Shown: positions 16,990 through 26,055 of the stretch, piece after piece
Position numbering within the stretch: the first letter of the stretch is position 1
Layout of the letters: every line of letters begins with the position of its first letter
NCBI GenBank assembly: GCA_014156375.1
Contig: RQJH01000002.1
Span: 464,331 to 528,330 of the forward strand
DNA length: 64,000 bases
Source: Enterobacteriaceae bacterium 89
Lineage (GTDB): Bacteria > Pseudomonadota > Gammaproteobacteria > Enterobacterales > Enterobacteriaceae
Direction: 5' to 3'
Program-made: the position numbers and the translations under genes
The notes under the pieces: model-generated
What the model saw: only the letters and a program-made list of their open reading frames with translations
What the model was told of the DNA's origin: nothing
Databases searched by the model: none

Positions 16990-17961
16990 TTATGGTGTGA
17001 TCGGCGTAGAGGCATTGACCGCACAGCGAGCTGTCGTTTCTAAAGGACGCTCTGGGTCTTTTACCTGAAAGCTCCGAGTAAATGTCAGCCCTGAAGGAAA
17101 ACCGGCAACGGGGCGATTTCCTCCACGCATGACTTTCCAGTACTGCTCTTTAGTTTTGGTTTTGCTTTTTACAACGGGACTATCTGGTCCCTGAGGGTCT
17201 TTCTTAGGGGAATTAGAATAATAATCGGGATCATACCAATCAATCACCCATTCTTTTCCGTTATCTGCCATATTGTACAAACCTAAAGGAGAAGGTGGAT
17301 ATTTATTAACAGCAAAATGAATAAATGGTGATACAATGCCATTTGGTTCAGCTATTTCATCCCGATCTTCATCCGTTGCGAAGTTTTCACCTTTGCCCGT
17401 TTTTTTGTTAACACGTAACGTGCCGTCATCAGTCGCGATGGCTACATACTGACCACGGTTACGCGCTGCGTACTCCCATTGTGCTTCTGTAGGTAATGAA
17501 AAAGGTAGTCCCGTTTCTTTTCTTAACCATGAGCAATAATTAGAGGCTTCTGTCCATGTCACGATGGCGGGGCTATTTTTTAAAAAAATCATATCAGATA
17601 ACATTTTATCGACATATTTATTTTCAAACTTCTGCGCCGGTAAATTATTTAATTCAAGATAAAAGCTATATTCTTCGTGTGTTATTTTGAATTTTGATAT
17701 TGAGTAACTGCTTAATTCAACTTCATGGAGCGGTTTATTATTCTTATCCGAAGTACAAAACGGTCCACCATTACGCATTTTTGAGCAAAAATCCCCCATC
17801 CAGAAAGCTCCACCCTGCACAAAGACTTGTTTTGATTTTTCTTTTTGGATAAACGTCTGTAACTCTTTCTTTTGCTGAAGAGTCAATTTCGCTGTATTTG
17901 TACTGTTGTTATCACATCCACTTAGCATCAGCACCAACGCTGAAATAATTGTTCTTTTCAT
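16990..17961 (-). CDS. SUMF1/FGE-fold lipoprotein, array 2 copy D (putative T6SS immunity)
   Basis: A 323-aa lipoprotein (signal MKRTIISALVLMLSGC, Cys16 lipidated) with a SUMF1/FGE-type domain: VQGGAFWMGDFCSKMR, LPTEAQWEYAARNRGQY, PSPLGLYNMADNGKEWVIDWYDPDYY, KVMRGGNRPVAG, TARCAVN. The N-terminal 90 residues are nearly the same as copy B, whereas residues about 105-165 (NNLPAQKFENKYVDKMLSDMIF) match copy A, a clear mosaic. The C-terminal segment lacks the FGE cysteines. It is the last copy before the tail-anchored protein gene. Periplasmic immunity is inferred. Confidence 0.85.
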   Translation of the reverse strand: MKRTIISALVLMLSGCDNNSTNTAKLTLQQKKELQTFIQKEKSKQVFVQGGAFWMGDFCSKMRNGGPFCTSDKNNKPLHEVELSSYSISKFKITHEEYSFYLELNNLPAQKFENKYVDKMLSDMIFLKNSPAIVTWTEASNYCSWLRKETGLPFSLPTEAQWEYAARNRGQYVAIATDDGTLRVNKKTGKGENFATDEDRDEIAEPNGIVSPFIHFAVNKYPPSPLGLYNMADNGKEWVIDWYDPDYYSNSPKKDPQGPDSPVVKSKTKTKEQYWKVMRGGNRPVAGFPSGLTFTRSFQVKDPERPLETTARCAVNASTPITP

Positions 17962-17973
17962 GTCTACTTAGAC

Positions 17974-18942
17974 CTACTGCTGATTAATCGGCGTCGCACT
18001 ATTAACAACACAGCGAGCCGTCGTTCCTAAAGGACCATCAGGATCCTTAACTTGATAATATCGCGTTATTGTTAAACCTGCGGGAAATCCAGGAACAGGA
18101 TTAGACATCCCTCGTAAAACTTTTAAGTACTGCTCCTTTTCTTTATCTTTTACAACTGGTTTGTCAGGCCCTTGAGGATCTTTTCTAGATGATTTGTTAT
18201 AATAATTAGGATCGTACCAATCAATCACCCATTCCTTTCCATTATCAGCCATATTATACAGACCTAATGGAGAGGGTGGATATTTATCTACGGGAAATCT
18301 TAGAAGTGGAGACAAAATACCATTCGGCTCAGCAACCTCATCACGATCTTCATCAGTAGCGAAGTTTTCACCTTTGCCAGTTTTTTTATTAATACGCAAT
18401 GTACCGTCATCAGTTGCTATTATTAAATACTGACCACGATTTCGAGACGCATATTCCCATTGAGCCTCAGTTGGTAATGAAAAAGATAATCCAGTTTCTT
18501 TCCCCAACCAAGAGCAGTAGTTTACCGCTTCAGTCCATGATATTATAGCGGGACTTTTTCTTAGAAAAGTCAAATCAGAGAAAGTTTTATTAGAGTATTT
18601 ATTTTCATAACTTTTTCTTGGTAAAGAATTTAGTGATAAATAAAAATCGTAATCTTCATGTGTTATTTTATACTTCGAAATTGAATAACTACTTAATTCT
18701 ACCTCATGTACAGGTTTATTGTTATTATCTGAAGTACAATATGATCCTCCACTACGCATCCTTGAACAAAAGTCCCCCATCCAGAAAGCCCCACCCTGGA
18801 CAAAGATTAGCTCTGACTTTGTTTTTTGGATGAAAGCCTGCAATTCTTCTTTTTGCTGAGGAGTCAAATCCGCTGTATCTGCACTGTTGTTATCACATCC
18901 ACTCAAAGCAAGTATGATGCCTGGGATAATTATTCTTTTCAT
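17974..18942 (-). CDS. SUMF1/FGE-fold lipoprotein, array 2 copy C (putative T6SS immunity)
   Basis: A 322-aa lipoprotein (MKRIIIPGIILALSGC) and the most divergent member of array 2: LTPQQKEELQAFIQKTKSELIFVQGGAFWMGDF, and in the central variable part LNSLPRKSYENKYSNKTFSDLTF. SUMF1-type motifs LPTEAQWEYASRNRGQY and LYNMADNGKEWVIDWYDPNYY are kept. The DNA is AT-rich compared with the core genome. The last 60 or so bases and the spacer to copy D are the same as those at the end of copy A, another sign of exchange between units. Function is inferred as above. Confidence 0.85.
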   Translation of the reverse strand: MKRIIIPGIILALSGCDNNSADTADLTPQQKEELQAFIQKTKSELIFVQGGAFWMGDFCSRMRSGGSYCTSDNNNKPVHEVELSSYSISKYKITHEDYDFYLSLNSLPRKSYENKYSNKTFSDLTFLRKSPAIISWTEAVNYCSWLGKETGLSFSLPTEAQWEYASRNRGQYLIIATDDGTLRINKKTGKGENFATDEDRDEVAEPNGILSPLLRFPVDKYPPSPLGLYNMADNGKEWVIDWYDPNYYNKSSRKDPQGPDKPVVKDKEKEQYLKVLRGMSNPVPGFPAGLTITRYYQVKDPDGPLGTTARCVVNSATPINQQ

Positions 18943-18957
18943 TTATGCAGAGCCCCA

Positions 18958-19923
18958 TTACTGACTTATAGGGGTTGGGGTGTTTACTGCGCAACGGGCT
19001 GTAGTGCCTACAGGATACTCCGGATCTTTTACCCGAAGAGAACGGCTAAACGTTAACCCTGAAGGAAAGCCGGGGACAGGGCTATCTCCGCCACGTAGTA
19101 CTTTCAAGTATTGCTTTTTGTTTTTACTTTCCACTACTGGCTGATCCGGCCCCTGAGGATCCTTTTTAGGTGACTTTGAATAATAATCGGGATCATACCA
19201 GTCAATAACCCATTCCTTTCCATTGTCCGCCATATTATACAGACCTAAAGGAGAAGGAGGGTATTTGTCTACAGGGAAATGAACCAATGGAGGGTTAAGT
19301 CCATTAGACTCCGCAACTTCATCTCGATCTTCATCGGTTGCAAAGTTTTCGCCTTTACCCGTTTTTTTATTGGCCCTCAAAGTACCGTCATCAGTTGCTA
19401 TAGCAACATACTGACCACCGTTACGCGCTGCATACTCCCACTGCGCCTCTGTGGGTAAGGAAAACGGTAGCCCGCTCTCTTTTTTAATCCACAAGCAATA
19501 ATTAGACGCCTCTGTCCATGTAATTATAGCTGGACTGTTTTCCAAAAAAGTCATATCAGAGAGAGTTTTATTCCTCCACTCTTTGTCAAAGAGTTGTTTA
19601 GGTTGCCCAGTCATTTCAAGATAAAAAGCATAATTCTCATGGGTTATTTTGAACTTTGATATTGAGTAACTGCTTAATTCAACTTCATGGAGTGGTTTAT
19701 TATTCTTATCCGAAGTACAAAATGGTCCATCATTACGCATTTTCGAGCAAAAATCGCCCATCCAGAAAGCTCCACCCTGCACAAAGACTTGTTTTGATTT
19801 TTCTTTTTGGATAAACGTCTGTAACTCTTTCTTTTGCTGAAGAGTCAATTTCGCTGTATTTGTACTGTTGTTATCACATCCGCTTAGCATCAGCACCAAC
19901 GCTGAAATAATTGTTCTTTTCAT
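18958..19923 (-). CDS. SUMF1/FGE-fold lipoprotein, array 2 copy B (putative T6SS immunity)
   Basis: A 321-aa lipoprotein with the same signal and first 90 or so residues as copy D. Residues about 103-125 (EMTGQPKQLFDKEWRNKTLS) are unique to this copy; residues around 210-225 (NGLNPPLVHFPVDKYPPSPLG) match copy A. The SUMF1-type motifs are complete apart from the FGE cysteine pair. It carries CSKMRNDGPFC, a two-Cys loop near residue 60 found in all array 2 members but not in array 1, which could form a periplasmic disulfide. Confidence 0.85.
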   Translation of the reverse strand: MKRTIISALVLMLSGCDNNSTNTAKLTLQQKKELQTFIQKEKSKQVFVQGGAFWMGDFCSKMRNDGPFCTSDKNNKPLHEVELSSYSISKFKITHENYAFYLEMTGQPKQLFDKEWRNKTLSDMTFLENSPAIITWTEASNYCLWIKKESGLPFSLPTEAQWEYAARNGGQYVAIATDDGTLRANKKTGKGENFATDEDRDEVAESNGLNPPLVHFPVDKYPPSPLGLYNMADNGKEWVIDWYDPDYYSKSPKKDPQGPDQPVVESKNKKQYLKVLRGGDSPVPGFPSGLTFSRSLRVKDPEYPVGTTARCAVNTPTPISQ

Positions 19924-19935
19924 GTCTACTTAGAC

Positions 19936-20904
19936 CTACTGCTGATTAATCGGCGTCGCACTATTAACAACACAGCGAGCCGTTGTTCCTAAAGGACCAG
20001 CGGGATCCTTAACCTGATAATATCGTGTAATAGTCAAACTAGATGGAAATCCCGGAACTGGACGATTCCCACCTCGTAAAACCTTCCAATACTGATCATC
20101 TCTTTTGTCTTTCACCACTGGCATATTCGGGCCTTGAGGATCTTTTTTTGAGGATTTGTGATAGTAATCAGGATCATACCAGTCTAAGACCCATTCTTTA
20201 CCATTATCAGCCATATTGTATAGACCCAAAGGAGAAGGAGGGTATTTGTCTACAGGAAAATGTACCAGTGGCGGATTAAGTCCATTTGGTTCTGCGATTT
20301 CATCTCTATCCTCATCCGTTGCGAAATTTTCACCTTTATCCGTTTTTTTATTAACCCGCAATGTTCCATCATCAGTTGCTATGACTACATACTGACCACG
20401 GTTACGCGCTGCGTACTCCCATTGTGCTTCTGTAGGTAATGAAAAAGGTAGTCCCGTTTCTTTTCTTAACCATGAGCAATAATTAGAGGCTTCTGTCCAT
20501 GTCACGATGGCGGGGCTATTTTTAAAAAAAATCATATCAGATAACATTTTATCGACATATTTATTTTCAAATTTCTGCGCCGGTAAATTATTTAATTCAA
20601 GATAAAAACCATAATCCTCATGTGTTATTTTGAATTTTGATATTGAGTAGTTACTTAATTCTACTTCATGAATAGGCTTATTGTTTTTATCTGATGTGCA
20701 AAATGACCCGCCATCGCGCATTTTAGAACAAAAATCGCCCATCCAGAAAGCTCCACCCTGCACAAAGACTTGTTTTGATTTTTCTTTTTGGATAAACGTC
20801 TGTAACTCTTTCTTTTGCTGAAGAGTCAATTTCGCTGTATCTGTACTGTTGTTATCACACCCGCTTAGGATCAGCACCAACGCTGAAGTAATTATTCTCT
20901 TCAT
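19936..20904 (-). CDS. SUMF1/FGE-fold lipoprotein, array 2 copy A (putative T6SS immunity)
   Basis: First lipoprotein after effector 2; its ATG overlaps the effector stop (ATGA), so the two are translationally coupled, as expected for a toxin and its antidote. It has 322 aa, lipobox ILSGC and a SUMF1/FGE-type domain with GGAFWMGDF, LPTEAQWEYAARNRGQY, LYNMADNGKEWVLDWYDPDYY and KVLRGGNRPVPG. As the copy physically closest to the effector it is the best candidate for the cognate immunity protein; the other three may be diversified extras. Confidence 0.87.
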   Translation of the reverse strand: MKRIITSALVLILSGCDNNSTDTAKLTLQQKKELQTFIQKEKSKQVFVQGGAFWMGDFCSKMRDGGSFCTSDKNNKPIHEVELSNYSISKFKITHEDYGFYLELNNLPAQKFENKYVDKMLSDMIFFKNSPAIVTWTEASNYCSWLRKETGLPFSLPTEAQWEYAARNRGQYVVIATDDGTLRVNKKTDKGENFATDEDRDEIAEPNGLNPPLVHFPVDKYPPSPLGLYNMADNGKEWVLDWYDPDYYHKSSKKDPQGPNMPVVKDKRDDQYWKVLRGGNRPVPGFPSSLTITRYYQVKDPAGPLGTTARCVVNSATPINQQ

Positions 20905-23234
20905 TTATTACCAGGCTCCAATCTGTTTTTAATAGTTGGGTCAACAGGAACAAAATAACAGAGTGATGAGTAGAATGGACTATCATCACAATGTAGGAAA
21001 TACTGTTTACTGCAATTCGGGGAGAATGAATATCCAAAAGCAGGATTTTTTCTGAGTCGGTTATAAGTTTCCTCAAAATCGCGCAATGCAAGTTTATCGA
21101 TTAATGCATTCAACTCTTCATCTCTAGAAAATCCAATTTGCAAAGTTCTTCTAATAACCTTTTCATTCTCCTTCACAATTTTCATTTCAGCGTATTCAGA
21201 GCTATTATCTGACAGTTCAACAGTGCCATCAGGTGTCATTCTGGACAAAACCTTTCGCCACTCCCTCTGTGTTTGAATGCTTGACAAAATAATCAAAATT
21301 GCTTTTTTTCTATAGTGATTTGTATCTGGTAAGAAGCCATCACCTTGATTCTGATAATCAACTCGATCATAAGCACCGCCACTCGTCAATAAATAAAGTG
21401 ACGCTCCTTTCCCCTCAGGGGTAAAATAATATACGCTACTAGGATCATTATCAATCATGTAAGCAAAATCATTTCTATCGTCTGATTCACGAATTGCTTT
21501 ACTTAGTTCTTGGGATTGTTTTTTAATAAAATCAAAGAAGTCTATCTTAACTATTTCCAAATCAGCAATCATATCAGAAAAGTAATCTGAATATACTTTT
21601 TCGCCTCCCATAACCAAGATGTAGGTTAAAGCCATAAAAGCATCTTTTGCAATAATTTTAAAATGCTTAAAATCCATACCATAGAGCTGATACACCGCCC
21701 AGATCGCAAACTCTTTAAACATTTGAGGCGTGATTTCGCCCTGCACATCCCCTTTAGCGCCTGGTCCGAGGCATAGTCCTCCTGAGGCATGAAACTTAAA
21801 CTTTCCATTTTCAAAGATAAATTGGTAATCGCCTGAATACCCGGCACCCAGCTGAAGTTCACCAACGAAAGAAAGAGATGCGAAATCAGTAAATTTTCCC
21901 AGATTAGCTTTCTCTTTTTCGCTTTTCTGAGCGACGAGAACACGTTCCAGCGTTTTGGTATCTGCCCCCAGGGCCTTGACCATTCCCGGTAACGCCTCCA
22001 CCAGGGAATCGAACGGCTTCAGCCACTGCAAAGCACCACCCGCCTTACATCCACCCTTAATTCCTGCAAACAATTCAGCCTTCACTTTCGCCACTTCTGG
22101 CGGTGAGCCTTCTGTTTTAACCAATACACCTTTTTTGCGTTCCTGATGCCGGGAGCTCGGAGCGCGGAGTCCCATAATCTTTTGCTGATCGTCGCTGGTA
22201 ACAAACTGCAGATTACCTTCGATCTGAGCTGAAGCCCCCGCATAGCCGGTTAAGCCCGTGTCGATTCTTGTGCGCAGTATGCCCAGGTTCGCTTCTTCAT
22301 TTTTATCATTTTTGATGAATTTCAAACGCCAGCCAATCCGATCGGGCATGTAGATCGATGAATCCACCTTGCCATTGAAAAGAGTCAATTCAGCCTTTGC
22401 TTCCCCCTTAATGGCTACTTGCTTTTTCTCTGGATCCCAGGAGGCCTTATACGCAGCATTTGATGAAAAGCGCAGGAATTGGGCTCCCGCAGAGATGTCA
22501 ATAAGCTTGCCTTCCTTTTGATATCCCTTGTATTCATCATTCCATGCTTGAGCCCAGTCTGTCAGCGTGGTTTCATAGTCGATACTGGCTCCTGCCATTT
22601 TTCTTTTATCCATCATCTCTTTAATGGATTTCTGCGCTTTCTTAATTTTATCGACCAGAACTTTACCATCAATGCCTGTGATATTGTCTTCCGAATCTTT
22701 TTTATAAACATCTTCTGTGCCAAACATTTTCAGACTAATAACATTCAGCTTTCCACTCTGATTAAACGAGTCGTAATCGGAGAGTTTGATATATGAATAG
22801 AATCGCCCATAGATTCCTTTCTTCAGCGGTTCAAAAGGTATTAATTCAACAACGGGTTGATATCCTTTTTGCTCATCAAACTCACCAATTTCCTGCTGGA
22901 GAGATTCGGTGGCTGCTTTCAGGACAGTTTCTGCATCTGTAATGGCATTTTCATATTTAACCAACTCATTTCTGTTAGCAATGTCGGACATTTTTTTGCC
23001 ATACGCTTCAACTGCATCAGAATAATCCTGCTTAGCCTGATGCAGTTTCTCCATCAGCATGCTTAGCGTATTCATTTTATCATCAAAAAGCCTGGCATCA
23101 GCTTCAGAAAGAAAGATGATTTCCAGCGTTTCAATTCTGAAGTAGCACTGACATGACGTATGGTAAACATCAACGGTGTTCTTATCTTTTTTGCTTAATA
23201 TGTTAGTGGCAACCGGTGTACTTTGCTCGCTCAT
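20901..23234 (-). CDS. Large putative T6SS effector 2 (777 aa), vgrG-linked
   Basis: A 777-aa protein without signal peptide, beginning 15 bp after vgrG. It is a paralog of effector 1: shared NILSKKDKNTVDVYHTS opening, a helical segment (about 50-125), DISAGAQFLRFSSN, YMPDRIGWRL, GYAGASAQIEGNLQ, GALQWLKP, WAVYQLYGMDFKHF, FTPEGKGASLYLLT and SSIQTQREW. The hydrophobic/glycine patches and beta-like repeats in the middle could be membrane-active, but I see no enzymatic motif. Resemblance to the BTH_I2691-type effector family is a memory-based suggestion only. Its stop overlaps the first lipoprotein gene. Delivery by the adjacent VgrG is the natural reading. Confidence 0.7.
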   Translation of the reverse strand: MSEQSTPVATNILSKKDKNTVDVYHTSCQCYFRIETLEIIFLSEADARLFDDKMNTLSMLMEKLHQAKQDYSDAVEAYGKKMSDIANRNELVKYENAITDAETVLKAATESLQQEIGEFDEQKGYQPVVELIPFEPLKKGIYGRFYSYIKLSDYDSFNQSGKLNVISLKMFGTEDVYKKDSEDNITGIDGKVLVDKIKKAQKSIKEMMDKRKMAGASIDYETTLTDWAQAWNDEYKGYQKEGKLIDISAGAQFLRFSSNAAYKASWDPEKKQVAIKGEAKAELTLFNGKVDSSIYMPDRIGWRLKFIKNDKNEEANLGILRTRIDTGLTGYAGASAQIEGNLQFVTSDDQQKIMGLRAPSSRHQERKKGVLVKTEGSPPEVAKVKAELFAGIKGGCKAGGALQWLKPFDSLVEALPGMVKALGADTKTLERVLVAQKSEKEKANLGKFTDFASLSFVGELQLGAGYSGDYQFIFENGKFKFHASGGLCLGPGAKGDVQGEITPQMFKEFAIWAVYQLYGMDFKHFKIIAKDAFMALTYILVMGGEKVYSDYFSDMIADLEIVKIDFFDFIKKQSQELSKAIRESDDRNDFAYMIDNDPSSVYYFTPEGKGASLYLLTSGGAYDRVDYQNQGDGFLPDTNHYRKKAILIILSSIQTQREWRKVLSRMTPDGTVELSDNSSEYAEMKIVKENEKVIRRTLQIGFSRDEELNALIDKLALRDFEETYNRLRKNPAFGYSFSPNCSKQYFLHCDDSPFYSSLCYFVPVDPTIKNRLEPGNK

Positions 23235-23249
23235 CTTTAAACATCCCTG

Positions 23250-25760
23250 TTATTCAAAAAACATATTAATGGCGGCAGGATCAAGACCGTAATGTGCCTG
23301 GGTGTTACCATTTTCATCCGTAATACCACGGATAATTTTGCCGTCGGCTGTTTCTATGCGGTAGGGGATGTGTGATTTCGGCTGATTGTCCGTTGTATCA
23401 ACAACACGGAATTGACCTTTCATCGTATTGTGGAACTCGGGATCGGTAACAGTAGCTGGAGTCAGCGCCTTCTCAAGAGAAGCAGTCCCTCCCCACAGAA
23501 TATTTGCACTTTTGAGATCAATAAGACCCGGAGCACCAATTTCCACGGACCCATCTTTAATTTTAATGTAGGCCCCTCCACTGCTGGTCAGAGTGATCCC
23601 CTGTGCCGCATTCAATACCATCTCACCCTCCACGCTGTTAATGGTCATCGCTTTGCTGGACTGCAGACGCATTTCATCCGTCTGTGCCTGAATATCGACC
23701 ATCCCCCGCGCAGCCAGGATCTTCATCCCCATTTTCTGGGCAAACAGACTAATTGCTTCTCCCGCAGCAACCGTCAGACGCTTCATGACACTCATGTCAG
23801 CGTTTTCACCTGCAGTGGCAGTGAGTGTATGACCCGCCGCAAGTTGAATGTTTTTCGCCGTTGTCAGCCCAATTCCTGCTGGTGCCGTCGCCAGTAAACC
23901 GGCTTCATTTAGTTGATCCAGTACTCCGGTAAGTTGCTGCTGAGAAGCGATGTCCGCTTCCAGGGCACCTGAAGCACTCGCACTCTTTGCCAGTGACGTG
24001 ACAAGTTGCAATGAGTCCTGTAGCTGAGCGATTGCAGCCGCCATGTCCAGCATTTGTCCCTGTGCGCCGGGTTGGCTATCCGCACTGAGTAAAATACCTT
24101 TCCCACCGCGCACGGCCACATGTTTATCGGTGCGTAATTCTGCCCCTTCACCGCGCAGCGCCCTGGAAGCATCAACGTTATGACCTAAATTGAGCTGCGT
24201 CTTACCCCCGTACTCCGTACTGAGCTTAACGTGCTCCTCCCCGCGCTTATCTTCCATCCGCAGTTTGTTCAGGCCAGCTGTCCTGATGACGTTTCGTGTG
24301 CTGTTCAGTTCTGTCACATGGTCTACGTGGCGGGAATCGTGCATCGCATGCGCGATATACGGTCTGTCAGGATCGCCTTCATGGAACGCAATGGCGACTT
24401 CAGTGCCCTGTATAAGCGGGAAGTGGAAGCCGTACTTGTCGCCGCCGTAAGGCTTGGCAAAACGCACCGGCATACTTTCCATGCCCTGACGCTTGTCATC
24501 ACGGTCGGCATCGAATTTCACCCGGTACATGCCCGATGCATCCTGCCAGGCGTAGATATCGTTCTCTTTGGCGCTGGTCACGCGCGCCATCAGCGTGCCG
24601 CTGACCACAGGACGCGTTTTCGCCGCCGGGCGCCAGCAGCGGTTTTCGTAATACGGCATTGCCGCCCATGTTACCTGTAGCGCATTTTTGCGGCTGGCGG
24701 TGTAACCGGTGCTGGTGATGACAAGTCCGTTCTCCGTTTCCCGTGGCAGCGTCGGTGGAATTGCCGTTTCAGTGATGGTCAACACCTGGGCCGGAGCCAA
24801 AGTATGGTCAGTACTGCTGCCGAGCACCGTGGTCTGTTCTGACAGAAAACGCTCATGCTCCAGACGCGCCCAGAAGTTGCCGGTTTCTGCCGTCGGGGTG
24901 ATTTTGTCCCCCCGCTCCAGGTGGCGCGGACGGTAGTGGTACACATCACCGTAGGTGTTCCCTTCCCCGTCGCCACGCGTCATGTCCGCCGGTGCTGACG
25001 TCAGGATGTTCTGCGCCTCGCGGTGGTTATAGTCACTTGCCGTGACCGACTTCGCCACTACGTTATGCCGGACATGCACGTCCCAGACTGAATCGGCTGC
25101 GTTGTCATTCGCCCCGGACGGACTGTTCAGTGGCAGTGTTTTTCCAAACGTCCAGGCACTTTGCTTATCGGCAAAGTTCACTACCTCTGTCTGAGTGTCC
25201 GGCTGCAGGGTAAAGAAGTAGAAAATACCCACTTCGGCCAGCAAGCGTTCGATAAACTCCAGGTCACTTTCCTGATACTGGTTAATCTGCTCCCGCTTAG
25301 GATATTTCGCCTTAAGCTTGAACTCATACTCCCAGCCCTTCAGACCATGCTCGCCAAGAATTTGTGCCACCACTTCCGGCACGGATTTGTTGACGAAAAA
25401 ACGGTGAGTACGGAACTGTTTATCGAGTAAGGATATAAAAGGCTCTAAAATAATTTCATACATAACCTGATCGCGTGAGCCGGTCAGGCGTCGGAAATTT
25501 GTCACCACACCATGAACAGTTTTACCGACAACAGAATTAAATAATTCCCCCACCCCCATACTCAGCGTAATGCTTTTACTTAACATCATTTCAGCCGTAA
25601 GATCCTGATGTGAACAGGTAAAACGAATGGTATAATGATAGAGGGCGCTCATTTTTTCTAAACCATCAAAACGTTCCACATCCAATGGATAAGGACATGA
25701 AGGAATATCTAGTTTATAGCGATTTAGGATACCCTCTGTCATTTTAAATATACTTTCCAT
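23250..25760 (-). CDS. vgrG: VgrG (TssI), T6SS spike protein
   Basis: An 836-aa spike protein. Residues about 10-400 form the gp27-like hub (RYKLDIPSCPYPLDVERFDG, FRTHRFFVNKSVPEVVAQILGEHGLKGWEYEF, YQESDLEFIERLLAEVGIFYFF), followed by the gp5-like OB and needle part (MPVRFAKPYGGDKYGFHFPLIQGTEVAIAFHEGDPDRPYI), a DUF2345-type beta-helix, and a short C-terminal beta extension (FRVVDTTDNQPKSHIPYRIETADGKIIRGITDENG) of the transthyretin-like kind often used to hold effectors. AGGAG lies nine bases before the ATG. It is the only intact vgrG in the window; two fragments of related genes lie at 26831-27616 and 5983-6105. Confidence 0.95.
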   Translation of the reverse strand: MESIFKMTEGILNRYKLDIPSCPYPLDVERFDGLEKMSALYHYTIRFTCSHQDLTAEMMLSKSITLSMGVGELFNSVVGKTVHGVVTNFRRLTGSRDQVMYEIILEPFISLLDKQFRTHRFFVNKSVPEVVAQILGEHGLKGWEYEFKLKAKYPKREQINQYQESDLEFIERLLAEVGIFYFFTLQPDTQTEVVNFADKQSAWTFGKTLPLNSPSGANDNAADSVWDVHVRHNVVAKSVTASDYNHREAQNILTSAPADMTRGDGEGNTYGDVYHYRPRHLERGDKITPTAETGNFWARLEHERFLSEQTTVLGSSTDHTLAPAQVLTITETAIPPTLPRETENGLVITSTGYTASRKNALQVTWAAMPYYENRCWRPAAKTRPVVSGTLMARVTSAKENDIYAWQDASGMYRVKFDADRDDKRQGMESMPVRFAKPYGGDKYGFHFPLIQGTEVAIAFHEGDPDRPYIAHAMHDSRHVDHVTELNSTRNVIRTAGLNKLRMEDKRGEEHVKLSTEYGGKTQLNLGHNVDASRALRGEGAELRTDKHVAVRGGKGILLSADSQPGAQGQMLDMAAAIAQLQDSLQLVTSLAKSASASGALEADIASQQQLTGVLDQLNEAGLLATAPAGIGLTTAKNIQLAAGHTLTATAGENADMSVMKRLTVAAGEAISLFAQKMGMKILAARGMVDIQAQTDEMRLQSSKAMTINSVEGEMVLNAAQGITLTSSGGAYIKIKDGSVEIGAPGLIDLKSANILWGGTASLEKALTPATVTDPEFHNTMKGQFRVVDTTDNQPKSHIPYRIETADGKIIRGITDENGNTQAHYGLDPAAINMFFE

Positions 25761-25827
25761 TTCTATAACTCCTGTCCTGGTTTAGAACAACATTAAACGA
25801 AGCCAAGCTCGACAGTTATGATGAATA

Positions 25828-26055
25828 CTATCTGTAATTATCCCATTCATCATAAATATATTTCAGGGCAAATTTATAAAGTCCATAGCCTATAAGTAAG
25901 GTGACTATACCTGCTCCCCCCAAGATAAAGCGATAAGGATTGGCAGAGAAGAAGAAGCAGTAAAAAGAGTAAACCATACTGATAGTTCCCAGCGTCATCC
26001 CAATGCTGGCTACGATCCGTGAAACAATGATAAGTATAAAATCTTTAATACTCAT
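25828..26055 (-). CDS. Small two-TM membrane protein, putative immunity to the adjacent toxin
   Basis: A 75-aa protein made mostly of two hydrophobic helices (about 5-34, FILIIVSRIVASIGMTLGTISMVYSFYCFF, and about 41-62, FILGGAGIVTLLIGYGLYKF) with a short charged tail (YIYDEWDNYR). Its ATG overlaps the stop of the upstream gene (ATGA). An inner-membrane protein directly after a hydrophobic effector-like protein fits immunity to a membrane-targeting toxin, because such toxins are usually blocked within the inner membrane. This is inferred from layout; I do not recognise the family. Confidence 0.65.
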   Translation of the reverse strand: MSIKDFILIIVSRIVASIGMTLGTISMVYSFYCFFFSANPYRFILGGAGIVTLLIGYGLYKFALKYIYDEWDNYR

